DNA of 42,380 nucleotides from Azovibrio restrictus. Its GTDB lineage: Bacteria > Bacteroidota > Bacteroidia > Chitinophagales > Chitinophagaceae. Below the pieces are notes generated by a model. The model had not been told where the DNA came from, searched no databases, and was given only the letters and a program-made list of their open reading frames with translations. The stretch is taken from the NCBI GenBank assembly GCA_029255605.1, contig JANLJF010000070.1:1-42380 (forward strand). The letters run 5' to 3'. This document shows positions 8,084-17,156 of this stretch, one piece after another (positions within the stretch are counted from its first letter, which is position 1; every line of letters starts with the position of its first letter). The position numbers were made by a program, and so were the translations under genes.

Positions 8084-9146
8084 CTTTCAATAATATCACA
8101 CTCGCGCTGTTCAAAATATAGTGGTTCACTATCAGCACGGTCTTTACAGATGGGTTGATGCCTTTTTTCTGAATGACGGCATCGGGTACCTGCTGGGTTT
8201 TGAATGCCTGCGCGGCCAACCACATAGCAAAGCCGGTAGATGTGTCATATTCGCCGCACAAGTGCTTGAATGCACCTACGGTAGTATGTACGGTGGTATT
8301 ACTAAATAGCGGCTTGTATATACTATCAAACCGGCTATCGCCACTCATGCCGCAGAGTATCACATCTACATCGCGCAGCAGTATCTTATTTTCTTGTAGT
8401 ATGCGTGCGATGGTGGCGTCTACCTCTGCAGGCGTATAGTCCTGCAGCATTTGCAGGGCTGCTATGCTGAACAGGGCATTTTCTTTCTCATTGGTCACCA
8501 TAAAGAAGGCACTGCCTTCGCCGCCTATGCTGCCGGGTGTGTCGCTGTGCTTGTACAGGTCAAGGCTATGCGGTGTTGGCTGTTTCCAGTAGCCTATTTT
8601 ATTCTTTACAACAAAGTATTCATCGGTAAACTCATCAAAGCTGCCTACCAGGTAGTGCTGCTTATCTGTCGTTTCATTCAGCAGCAGTTGGGCATCCAGC
8701 AAAGCCATTTCCAGCGAATGCCCGCGGTGTACATAGGTTTGGTTATAACCCGTGCATTTGGTTTGCAGCGCCAGCCAACCGTTTATGGAGTTGTAAGTGC
8801 TTTGTATAAAGTAGGTAGGGTTCAGTGCTTCTTCCTTCAGGCGCAGCATATCGCCCAGGAATATTTCCATATCGCGCATGCTGCCACGGCCTGTGCCGGT
8901 AATGATACCATCCGGCTTTTCTATGCCCGATTGCCTTAAACAATCCATGCCTGTGCTGATGCCTATTTTCAGCATACGGCTCATGCGGCGTATGGCTACG
9001 GGGTTGATGAACTTGCTATAGTCGGCATCTTGTACGTAAAGCCTCCCGTTATCGCTGCTCATTACAGGCTGCAGAGGGGCATCTGTACCAAAGCTGTGCT
9101 GCGGCGATAGAGCGCTGGCAGCCGATATGTAAACAGGCTGCATCAT
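8073..9146 (-). CDS. Chain-length-factor-like ketosynthase homologue without active-site Cys
   Basis: A 357-residue thiolase-fold protein of the beta-ketoacyl synthase family. Where the neighbouring ketosynthase has the nucleophile motif TACSSSGNA, this one reads HRGHSLEMA (residues 140-148), placing Gly142 at the Cys position. The catalytic His motifs NAHGT and KxxxGH are also not recognisable in normal form. It is therefore likely a non-catalytic partner, like the chain length factor of type II polyketide and aryl-polyene/flexirubin systems. Its ATG overlaps the stop of the ketosynthase gene by 4 bases, which implies a translationally coupled heterodimer. The 3' end overlaps the convergent small membrane protein by 11 bases. 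Confidence 0.82.
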   Translation of the reverse strand: MMQPVYISAASALSPQHSFGTDAPLQPVMSSDNGRLYVQDADYSKFINPVAIRRMSRMLKIGISTGMDCLRQSGIEKPDGIITGTGRGSMRDMEIFLGDMLRLKEEALNPTYFIQSTYNSINGWLALQTKCTGYNQTYVHRGHSLEMALLDAQLLLNETTDKQHYLVGSFDEFTDEYFVVKNKIGYWKQPTPHSLDLYKHSDTPGSIGGEGSAFFMVTNEKENALFSIAALQMLQDYTPAEVDATIARILQENKILLRDVDVILCGMSGDSRFDSIYKPLFSNTTVHTTVGAFKHLCGEYDTSTGFAMWLAAQAFKTQQVPDAVIQKKGINPSVKTVLIVNHYILNSASVILLKANS

Positions 9147-10354
9147 GCGCGGCTAAAGATTAGGGATACATTATTGCCACCAAAGCCAAATGAATTGCTA
9201 AGCACATGGTTGATGCCCGCATTTTCTACCAGTTGCGTGGTGGGGGTGATGCTCACGTCCTCCATCTGCGTGGTGTGGTTGAGCGATGGCCATACCATTT
9301 GCTGCTGCAGTGCACCGATGCTAAAGATAGCCTCGATAACACCTGCGGCGGCCAGTGTGTGACCCGTATATGGCTTGGTAGAGCTGAAGTGTGGCGTATG
9401 GCCATCAAACAGGCGCTCTATAGCCTTGCCCTCGGCAGCATCATTGGCTGTGGTGGCCGTGCCGTGGGCGTTTATATAGTTGATGTCTGTAGTTTGCAAT
9501 TGTGCCTTCTGTAACGCCAACTGCATGGTGTTGTACGCACCATCGCCATTTGGGTTAGGCGCGGTAGGGTGGTAGGCATCATTGGTATTGGCATAGCCCG
9601 AAAGCACGGCAATGATTTCTGCACCACGTTCCTTCGCACTCTTCTCTGTTTCCAGCAATACATAGCCGGCACCTTCACCCAGGTTCAGCCCGAAGCGGGT
9701 ATTATCGAAAGGGCGGGCGGGTTGCTTATCTACATTCTTCAGTGAATGGAAGCCATTCAGCGTAAAGCGGCTTAGGGCATCGCAACCACCACAGATGGCG
9801 CGTTTCACAATACCATGTTGTATTAGCCTTGCACCCAGTATGATGGCATTGCCCGAAGATGAGCAAGCTGTGCTAAGGGTAGCCGTAAAGGGCTTCAGCC
9901 CGAAGTGTTTGGTAACGTTCTGTGTGCTTTCGGCACAGTCCAGCGTATCCATGTATTTCAGTGATTCCTCGCTGGTATTGTCCGCCAGGAAGTCTTCATA
10001 CATATCTTCTACCGAACACATGCCGCCTACGGTATTGGCATTGATGAAAGCAAAGCCTTCGTCTTGCAGTTCTTTTGTATCGATGCCCTTTAATACTTCC
10101 TGCATGGCCACCATCGCCAGCAGGGTAGTGCGGGTGTAGCCGTTATTGCCCGTGGGCAGGCCCAGCATGGCCGATAGTTCATCATTGCTGTAGCGCACCT
10201 CGCCCAGCAAAAACTCGTTGGCGTGTATGGTTTGCAGCAATTGCGGGTAGCGCAAGCCGGGCTGCTGCTGTTGCAATGCCTGCAGGTTTGCTGCAACGCC
10301 ATTGCCCAGCGCAGATAATATACCCAGCGATGTTACGACTATCCTCTCTGCCAT
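9143..10354 (-). CDS. Beta-ketoacyl-ACP synthase (KAS I/II type)
   Basis: Condenses an acyl group with malonyl-ACP. It is 403 residues, the usual size, with the complete Cys-His-His triad: Cys164 in TACSSSGNA, His297 in NAHGTATTAND and His332 in KPYTGHTLAAAG. The Gly-rich C-terminal signature NSFGFGGNN is also present. It starts 15 bases after the acyl carrier protein stop and ends overlapping the chain-length-factor-like gene. That linkage argues for a secondary pathway (flexirubin- or aryl-polyene-like) rather than housekeeping FabF, although a fatty-acid role cannot be excluded from sequence alone. Confidence 0.9.
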   Translation of the reverse strand: MAERIVVTSLGILSALGNGVAANLQALQQQQPGLRYPQLLQTIHANEFLLGEVRYSNDELSAMLGLPTGNNGYTRTTLLAMVAMQEVLKGIDTKELQDEGFAFINANTVGGMCSVEDMYEDFLADNTSEESLKYMDTLDCAESTQNVTKHFGLKPFTATLSTACSSSGNAIILGARLIQHGIVKRAICGGCDALSRFTLNGFHSLKNVDKQPARPFDNTRFGLNLGEGAGYVLLETEKSAKERGAEIIAVLSGYANTNDAYHPTAPNPNGDGAYNTMQLALQKAQLQTTDINYINAHGTATTANDAAEGKAIERLFDGHTPHFSSTKPYTGHTLAAAGVIEAIFSIGALQQQMVWPSLNHTTQMEDVSITPTTQLVENAGINHVLSNSFGFGGNNVSLIFSRA

Positions 10355-10369
10355 GTGTGGTGTGGCAAA

Positions 10370-10627
10370 TTATATCTTGCGGTGTTGTTGTATGTATTCG
10401 GCCATAGATGCTACCGATTGCAGCACTTTGCGGCCTTCACGTGCATCTTCTATTTTGATGCCGTAGTTGCGCTCCAGCAATACCATCATTTCCAGCGAAT
10501 CGATGCTATCGAGGCCAAGACCCTCGCCAAACAGGGGGGCATTGTCATCAATATCCTCAGGCTTCATGCCCTGCAGGTTCAGTGATTCAATAATTTGCTG
10601 TTTGAGGGTAACTTTCAAATCTTCCAT
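10370..10627 (-). CDS. Acyl carrier protein
   Basis: Carries growing acyl chains on a phosphopantetheine arm. The motif GLDSIDSLEM holds the Ser that would be modified. The 85-residue length and four-helix acidic pattern fit the family. I chose the ATG at 10627 (MEDLKVTLKQQI); an in-frame TTG two codons upstream is possible but less likely. It is the first gene of the KS/CLF trio. The DSI rather than DSL motif is common in secondary-metabolism carriers. Confidence 0.9.
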   Translation of the reverse strand: MEDLKVTLKQQIIESLNLQGMKPEDIDDNAPLFGEGLGLDSIDSLEMMVLLERNYGIKIEDAREGRKVLQSVASMAEYIQQHRKI

Positions 10628-10646
10628 AATCAATAAAGGTGTGGCG

Positions 10647-10654
10647 CAAAAATA
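10647..10654 (-). promoter_or_regulatory. Bacteroidota -7 box (TATTTTTG) for the ACP/KS/CLF operon
   Basis: Exact TAnnTTTG on the minus strand, 19 bases upstream of the ACP ATG. No obvious -33 TTG at standard spacing. Confidence 0.45.
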
Positions 10655-10751
10655 AGAATATCGGGCGTATTATTTAGTGTGTGTTGTGCATTGTACACCT
10701 AATGCGTACAAATAGATAAACAATTCACAGGCAGTCATCTGTCACCAAACA

Positions 10752-10785
10752 AAAACGCGAAGCACCTGCTTCGCGTTTTCTGTAT
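10752..10785 (-). terminator. Rho-independent terminator after sucA
   Basis: A 12-bp stem, AAAACGCGAAGC paired with GCTTCGCGTTTT (10752-10779), loop ACCT. On the minus strand it is followed by TGTTTGG. It lies about 23 bases beyond the sucA stop, separating sucA from the ACP operon. Confidence 0.8.
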
Positions 10786-10801
10786 TACGTACTTACTAAA
10801 C

Positions 10802-13555
10802 TTAGATGTTGAATGCATCGTCTATCAGTGCCTGCTGCTCTTTAGCATGCATTTTGCTGAAGCCGGTAGCGGATGCGGCACCTGCCGGGCGAGAGATGTA
10901 TTTCATAGGTATCTCTTCCTGGTTCAGTTTCAGGTAGCCCAGTGCGCCCATATTGCGCGGTTCTTCCTGCACCCATACCCATTCTGCTTTTTTATACTTG
11001 GCTTGCAGCTCTTTCAGTTGTGCTGCAGGCAGCGGGTACAATTGCTCCAGGCGCACGATGGCTACATCCTGCCTGTTATCAGCCATTTGCTTTTCGCTGA
11101 GGTCGAAGTATATTTTACCACTGCATAGTAGTACACGTTTTACGGTGCTTGCTTTTTTGATGTTCGCATCATCTATCACTTCTTTAAAGCCGCCCGTAGT
11201 AAATTCTTCAATGGCAGAGTAAGCGCGCACGTGGCGCAGGTTTGCCTTAGGCGAGAAGTTTACCAGCGGTTTGCGGAAATTCCACTTCATCTGCCTGCGG
11301 AACATGTGGAACAGGTTGGCCGCGGTTGTGATGTTGGTGATGATCATATTGTTTTCCGCACACAGTTGCAGGAAGCGTTCCAGCCTTGCAGATGAGTGCT
11401 CGGGGCCTTGTCCTTCATAACCATGTGGCAGCAGCATTACCAGGCTGCTCATCTTCTGCCATTTGGTTTCGGCAGATGCGATGTACTGGTCTATCACTGT
11501 TTGCGCACCGTTGGCAAAGTCGCCAAACTGTGCTTCCCATATGGTAAGTGCGTGCGGGTTGGCTATAGAGTAGCCATACTCGAAGCCCAGCACGGCAAAC
11601 TCGCTCAGCAGGGAATTGTATATCTGCATAGCAGCCTGGTCATCTGCCAGTTTGCTAAGGCGGCTGTATTCTGCGTGTGTGCCTTCATCATGCAGCACGG
11701 CATGACGGTGAGAGAAGGTGCCGCGCTCCACGTCCTGTCCGCTCATGCGTACAGGAATACCTTCTGCTAACAAGCTGGCGTAAGCCATCAGCTCGCCGGT
11801 AGACCAGTCCAGTTGTCCTTTCTCTTCGTACAGTTTTATTTTTTCTTCTATCAGCTTCTGTATCTTACGCAGTGGCTTAAAGCCTGCCGGTATAGCCATC
11901 AAGCCTTTAAACAGCTTTTCTACCTGTTCTTTGCCGATAGCTGTATCAGGCGATTGGCCGAAGTCAGCATCTGTAGCATGGCTCAAGTCTGCCCATGCCT
12001 GCTCAGGTGCCTGGCGTTGATACGGCAATGGTTTTTGCTTTATTTCATCAAGGCGCTGCTGCAGGTCGTCCCAGAAACGTTTTTCCATTTCCTTTGCCAG
12101 GTCTTGTGCATCGTTGGTACCGCTTTTCAGCAGGTATTGCGTGTATACCTCGCGCGGGTTGGGGTGTTTCTTTATCAGCTCGTACATAGCGGGCTGGGTA
12201 AAGCTCGGGTCATCGCCTTCGTTATGGCCATGGCGGCGATAGCACACCATATCTATAAAGATATCCTGGTTGAACTGCTGGCGGTATTTCACAGCCAGCT
12301 TAGCTGCGCGTACCACTGCTTCAGGGTCATCGCCATTTACGTGCAATACCGGTGCCTGCACCATAGATGCAATGCTGGTACAGTAGTCTGTACTGCGTGC
12401 ATCATCAAAATCGGTAGTGAAGCCTATCTGGTTGTTGATAACAAAGTGGATGGTGCCACCTGTTTTGTAACCCGGCAGCTTGCTCATCTGCAGCAGTTCG
12501 TACACCACGCCCTGTCCTGCTACGGCAGCATCACCATGTATCAGTATGGGTAATACCTTATCGTATTGTTTATTATACAGTATATCTGCCTTCGCACGTG
12601 CAAAGCCTGCTACTACAGGGTCTACCACCTCAAGATGCGATGGGTTGGGCGTCAGTTGTACATTGATGTCTTTACCCGCCGGTGTCTGGATATTGCTGCG
12701 GAAGCCAAGGTGATATTTCACATCTCCGCTACCCATAGTGGTATCAGGCGGCATGTTGCCTTCAAATTCAGAGAACACCTGCTCATAGGTTTTGCGCATG
12801 ATGTTGGTGAGCACATTCAGACGGCCACGGTGCGCCATGCCTATTACTATTTCCTTCACATCTGCATTGGCAGCTTCGTTGATGATGGTATCCAGCGCCG
12901 GTATGGTGCTTTCGCCACCTTCCAGGCTAAAGCGTTTCTGGCCTATATATTTTGTATGCAGGAACTTTTCGAAGATGACACCTTCATTCAGTTTTTCCAG
13001 TATGCGTTTCTTTTCATCCAGCGATAGTTCCTGTTGTTGTATCGCCTCATACTCGCGCTGCACCCACATGCAAGTATCATAGTTGTTGATGTAGGTGTAT
13101 TCGATACCTACATCGCCTGCATATAGTTTTTTCAGTTTCGCTATAATGTCATTCAGCTTTGCTTTGCCCATGCCTACAAAAGCGCCTGCAGCAAATTCCG
13201 TATTCAGGTCGGCCTCTGTCAGGTCGAAGTCTGCCAAATCAAGATGTGGCTTGCGGTCTTTGCGCGGACGGATAGGGTTGGTTGTAGCAACTAAGTGGCC
13301 ACGTTTCCAGTAAGAACGGATAAGGCGGTAAACACCTATTTCTTTGGCTACCTGTTCGTTGCTTACCGGGGTTTTGTCGATACTAATGGTAGATACGGCT
13401 GTGGTGCCATTGCCATTTTTAGCTATGGCAAAGTCGAAGCCTTCAAAAAATTTCTTCCATTCAGGATCAACCGTTGCAGGGTCTTTCACATAATCTGTGT
13501 ACATCGATTCGATGTAAGAGGGGTGTGAATTCATCACGTATGAAAAATCTTCCAT
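10802..13555 (-). CDS. sucA: 2-oxoglutarate dehydrogenase E1 component
   Basis: Thiamine-diphosphate-dependent decarboxylase of the 2-oxoglutarate dehydrogenase complex in the TCA cycle. The 917 residues fit the family. The N-terminal E2-binding segment is recognisable (EDFSYVMNSHPSYIESMY). HRGRLNVL (242-249), HGDAAVAGQGVV (340-351) and NNQIGFT (374-380) are the substrate- and cofactor-site motifs, and RRHGHNEGDDPSFTQP follows. The C-terminal transketolase-like half includes VQEEPRNMGA. It has its own promoter box and terminator, so it appears monocistronic; the usual E2 partner (sucB/odhB) is not beside it. Confidence 0.96.
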   Translation of the reverse strand: MEDFSYVMNSHPSYIESMYTDYVKDPATVDPEWKKFFEGFDFAIAKNGNGTTAVSTISIDKTPVSNEQVAKEIGVYRLIRSYWKRGHLVATTNPIRPRKDRKPHLDLADFDLTEADLNTEFAAGAFVGMGKAKLNDIIAKLKKLYAGDVGIEYTYINNYDTCMWVQREYEAIQQQELSLDEKKRILEKLNEGVIFEKFLHTKYIGQKRFSLEGGESTIPALDTIINEAANADVKEIVIGMAHRGRLNVLTNIMRKTYEQVFSEFEGNMPPDTTMGSGDVKYHLGFRSNIQTPAGKDINVQLTPNPSHLEVVDPVVAGFARAKADILYNKQYDKVLPILIHGDAAVAGQGVVYELLQMSKLPGYKTGGTIHFVINNQIGFTTDFDDARSTDYCTSIASMVQAPVLHVNGDDPEAVVRAAKLAVKYRQQFNQDIFIDMVCYRRHGHNEGDDPSFTQPAMYELIKKHPNPREVYTQYLLKSGTNDAQDLAKEMEKRFWDDLQQRLDEIKQKPLPYQRQAPEQAWADLSHATDADFGQSPDTAIGKEQVEKLFKGLMAIPAGFKPLRKIQKLIEEKIKLYEEKGQLDWSTGELMAYASLLAEGIPVRMSGQDVERGTFSHRHAVLHDEGTHAEYSRLSKLADDQAAMQIYNSLLSEFAVLGFEYGYSIANPHALTIWEAQFGDFANGAQTVIDQYIASAETKWQKMSSLVMLLPHGYEGQGPEHSSARLERFLQLCAENNMIITNITTAANLFHMFRRQMKWNFRKPLVNFSPKANLRHVRAYSAIEEFTTGGFKEVIDDANIKKASTVKRVLLCSGKIYFDLSEKQMADNRQDVAIVRLEQLYPLPAAQLKELQAKYKKAEWVWVQEEPRNMGALGYLKLNQEEIPMKYISRPAGAASATGFSKMHAKEQQALIDDAFNI

Positions 13556-13631
13556 CGTAGAAAACCTATAATTTGGTAGTGTTAGCTGTTATGAAAAATG
13601 TCGTTACTGCTTTGGTTTGCAAGGCGGTTAG

Positions 13632-13639
13632 CAAAGTTA
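13632..13639 (-). promoter_or_regulatory. Bacteroidota -7 box (TAACTTTG) for sucA
   Basis: Exact TAnnTTTG on the minus strand, about 76 bases before the sucA ATG, giving a leader of roughly 70 bases with no clear structure. Confidence 0.45.
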
Positions 13640-13721
13640 ATGTAAAATGTAAAAGATGCCTTGCGAAATTGGCGGTAAAGTATAGTTTGGTTTTTGTAAT
13701 ATGAAAGGCTTATGAATAACG

Positions 13722-13749
13722 AAAAGCCCCGCAAAAATGCAGGGCTTTC
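13722..13749 (-). terminator. Rho-independent terminator after the SGNH hydrolase gene
   Basis: Arms AAAGCCCCGC and GCAGGGCTTT pair with one mismatch around an A-rich loop. On the minus strand the hairpin is followed by a T-containing tract. It lies about 20 bases beyond the stop at 13770. Confidence 0.7.
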
Positions 13750-13769
13750 ATTATATATATATCGCCGTT

Positions 13770-15029
13770 TTAGTTTGCTTTTACAAATTTTCCACGCCAT
13801 ATCATATCATCTGCATATATGTTGCAGAAGTATAGGCCCGATGGCAGTGTGCTAACAGTAACATCCATTTTCTCACCCGTAAATGAACCGGTAGCTAATA
13901 CATGGCCTGTTATATCTGTTATGGTATATTTTTTTGATATAGCCGATGCGGTGCTCATGGTTATCTGCACTTTATCTGTAGCAGGATTTGGGGAAATAGA
14001 TAGCTCCTGCACCTGCGCTATATGGCCCACCGATATGGTGGTGGCTTTACAAATCAATGCAGAACGCTGTTTACAGTTCTTATTATCCGTCACCATTACC
14101 TGGTAGCAATCGGTACCTGCGGGGCCAGCGGTATAAGTGTTTGCAGTGGTGGTAGCTACCAATGTACCGTTCTTAAACCATTCATATTTGGTATAGCCGG
14201 TGCTGGCAGTAAGCACGGTGCCTGCATAGCTAATGGTGGGTATGTATTGAGACAGTCTAGTGCCGGCAAGGCTGTCGTTTACAGTAGCCGCAGCTATAGT
14301 GCGCATCTTTCCGGCAGAAGCTGGGTCTACACCACCGGTGAATGCATTGGTAGCAATATCCATGCGGTAGATAGACGAAAATATCACGGCTCCTGTCAGG
14401 TAGCTGCCTTCTGCCGATTGATGGGCACCATCGGGTCCCCACAGGTCTATAGCGGGCAGTTGCGCTTTGGCGCGCAGCCATGCCGGGCCAATAGGTGTTA
14501 TTACTTCATTGGCCGTCTTATTTAGAATATAATAGTTTTCGTAAATGTTGTTTATCAGCTTCACGCCATCGCCAAGGCCGGGGTAGCCATCCTTCCAGGC
14601 CCAGCCCGAAAAAAGCAGCATGCGGGCACAGGGGTTATGCTTCCGCATAGAGTCGCGTATCTTAATGTGGCCATCTATCACCTTGCTTTGTGCGGGATTG
14701 GGAAAATTGCCACCACCATCTACAAAGCGGCCCTGGTTATCCTGCAATACTACATAGTTCCAGTTGTCGCTGCGTATCAGGTCAAACACCATAGGGTTAT
14801 TCATATGAGCCATGGTACCCTGGCTTACATCGCCCACACTAATACCACCCGGTGCATGCGACATGATTTTCATAGGCAATCCTGCTGCATCGGCAAAGCC
14901 TTTTACCATCTGCGGAACATCGTGCGTAGCCGTAAAGCTATTGCCAATAAAAAGCACTTTGGTAGTATCTGCAGCCGTGGCTGCTACAGAAAAGCAACTA
15001 AAAAAGAGGTATGTAAAAAGTTTTTTCAT
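13770..15029 (-). CDS. Secreted SGNH-type hydrolase with type IX sorting domain
   Basis: Likely an exported esterase-like enzyme. The N-terminal signal peptide (MKKLFTYLFFSCFSVAATAA) is followed by FIGNSFT (Ser31, an SGNH block I variant) and later DGAHQS, where Asp200 and His203 fit the DxxH catalytic pair. Residues 94-99 (VLQDNQ) may supply the oxyanion Asn. A possible Ig/PKD-like segment (about 275-330) holds several Cys. The end carries a type A T9SS tail with ISPNPATDKVQI and LPSGLYFCNIY, marking transport through the outer membrane. I chose ATG 15029 over the TTG codon before it. A DUF4886-type assignment is possible. Substrate unknown. Confidence 0.82.
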   Translation of the reverse strand: MKKLFTYLFFSCFSVAATAADTTKVLFIGNSFTATHDVPQMVKGFADAAGLPMKIMSHAPGGISVGDVSQGTMAHMNNPMVFDLIRSDNWNYVVLQDNQGRFVDGGGNFPNPAQSKVIDGHIKIRDSMRKHNPCARMLLFSGWAWKDGYPGLGDGVKLINNIYENYYILNKTANEVITPIGPAWLRAKAQLPAIDLWGPDGAHQSAEGSYLTGAVIFSSIYRMDIATNAFTGGVDPASAGKMRTIAAATVNDSLAGTRLSQYIPTISYAGTVLTASTGYTKYEWFKNGTLVATTTANTYTAGPAGTDCYQVMVTDNKNCKQRSALICKATTISVGHIAQVQELSISPNPATDKVQITMSTASAISKKYTITDITGHVLATGSFTGEKMDVTVSTLPSGLYFCNIYADDMIWRGKFVKAN

Positions 15030-15129
15030 CAAGGTTATTTACAGGAATAAGACGGCTATCCAGGAAAAAGGTTTGGTACCTGTCATGATAAATGACAAAT
15101 GGCTGAACCTGCTACGTGAACGGAAAGAA

Positions 15130-17137
15130 TTAGTTGATGAGCGTCCAGTGGAAGCCGAAGCGTATCATAAAGTTTTGAGCGGCGTAGCCGGGAGCAATTA
15201 CGGTGCTGTTGCCAAACAGTTGTTGCAATTGGTCGGCCATCAGGTAGGCACGGAAGCGTTTTATCCTGAAGTTGAAGAAGAAGCTGGCCTCGGGGGTATT
15301 CGATACCGTGTAGGCATTCTGATAATAAAAGCGGTTGAAGAAAGGGCTGTACCCTGCAGGCGTGTAGCTGCTATGGTAGCGTACTTCTACACCGGTAGCT
15401 ATCCACAGTGCTTTTTTGAATACAGGGGCTTGCAGGCTCAACTGATGCCTGCCCAATAACTGTGGTATGTTAACAGGTGCACCTGCGGTAGGCTGCTGGT
15501 AGGTAATCTCATTGTCTAATATCCATATGCGCCATGTAAATGCCTTGCGCAGCCATACCTGTGTCAGGTTGAAGGTAGTGGCATACTGGTCGGGCAGTTG
15601 CTGTGCGTTGAGGTATATGTAATTGTTGACGAGATAATTGCAGATGCCTGCGGTAAATTTCAACCGGTCGCTTTGCAGCAATCCGTATATCTGTGTCACG
15701 CTTTCTTTGGCAAAACTGCGGGTGATGGTATCGAACTGGTTGTAATAAGTAGTGTAGTTGTATGGTGCGTTGTTGATATTTTGTGATGCACCCGCCGATA
15801 TGCTGCCCAGTGTTCCTATCTCTTTGCCCACGTTGGCCTGCAGGGCTGTATTGCCTGCTGCATCGCCCGTCAGGTAGCTTTGCAAGGTGGCGCCATAAAA
15901 CCATTTGCCTTCCAGCAGGGCTTCTTTTTTAAGAGAGGCAATGATATAATTGCTGGTGATATTATAGCGGTCGTCCCCGGCTACATAGGCAGTTCTGAAC
16001 TTGTCGATACGGTTGCCGAGGCCTGCGCTGAATTGAAGTTGGTTACTTTGTTTGCCTAAAAATCCATTCAGTGCAATGCGGTTATCTACAAAAAACCATT
16101 CCTGCCTGCTGTGAACGGAATCGCTGCCATTGCCTATAAAGCCATGGTTGAAAAAATCTACATAACGTAGGGAATCGGGACGCAGGTCTTTGTAGGTATG
16201 CCTTTCACCGCTCATTTCAAAACGGTGCGTGATGCTGAAGCGTGGGGTAAGTTCGAAACTGAAACGTGTGCTGTCTTCATTATAAACGGTATCGATACGC
16301 CCCCAGGTATAACCATGTTGCAGCATTACCGCATAATCGCGCATGGTATTGCCAACCGATGAACGGCGTGTATTACCTACATTTCCAAAGCCATCGTTCT
16401 GAAAACGTACCCGCAGTGTGCGCTTGTCATTGAATGCCGGATCGGTAAGCAGGGAATCGTACAGGATGCCACCGTTCTCATCCTGCTGTTCTTTATTATA
16501 TACCAAGCCACCATACAGTTCGTAGTGCAGGTTTTTGCTTTGGTAGTGCGTACTCAGGTTGGCATTGTCGTGGTTGGTGCGCTGGATGTTGTAATTGCCC
16601 GGCGAGTTTATTTTGCGGTACCCTATGGCCACATTCCAGTTGGGGCGGATGTTTTGGGTATGCCTGATGCCGGCCAGTTGTTCCTGCTTGCCACCCAGCT
16701 GGTACTGGAATACAGAATATGCACGATTGGTATTGTAATAATTCAGGCTGTCTACATCAAAACGGTATGGGTCGAAAACATGATAGCCAAGGGTAGGGCC
16801 GGTGCGGTCTTCGGGTGTAAAGAGCAGGTTGCGGGCGGCACTGCCGCTATTGCCTATATCGCGCCAGGGCTGGTTTACAAACCGGCGGTGAAAGGTGTGG
16901 ATAGAGGTATCAGGGATATATACTTTATCGGAATACAACTGCCTGTAATAGATACGTGCCGTTTCATTCTTCCACTCTGTCGTATTGCTCTGCTTGAACT
17001 GGTTGCTATCGCGCTGGTTTTGCGGATTATTCAGGTTGGGAGGTGCGCCGGGGGGCTGTATTTGCCCCATAGCCATATGGCAACACAGCAGGGCTATGCC
17101 TGTTAATAAAATACGATATGTAGCGCGAATGGTCAGC
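15130..17137 (-). CDS. Putative outer membrane porin (Porin_10-like)
   Basis: A large (about 669 residues) beta-rich outer membrane protein of the Bacteroidota putative porin type. The signal peptide ends near AMGQIQ, followed by a Pro/Asn/Gln-rich stretch and then conserved blocks such as DTSIHTFHRRF and RNLLFTPEDRTGPTLGYHVFDPY. Many alternating aromatic strands follow, and the protein closes with IRFGFHWTLIN, typical of a final barrel strand. The likely start is the TTG at 17139-17137, or a nearby internal Met. Its promoter box overlaps the 3' end of pnp. The next gene downstream is the SGNH hydrolase, 100 bases away. Transported substrate unknown. Confidence 0.8.
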
Positions 17138-17147
17138 AACAGGGTGG

Positions 17148-17155
17148 CAAAGTTA
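17148..17155 (-). promoter_or_regulatory. Bacteroidota -7 box (TAACTTTG) for the porin gene
   Basis: Exact TAnnTTTG on the minus strand, 8 bases before the TTG start and right after the pnp stop, so the leader would be extremely short or the true start is an internal Met. Confidence 0.45.
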
Positions 17156-17156
17156 G

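Noticed and set aside
15081-15097. TGTCAT/ATGACA hairpin between the porin and SGNH hydrolase genes
   Set aside because: Short, AT-rich stem without a T run in either direction.
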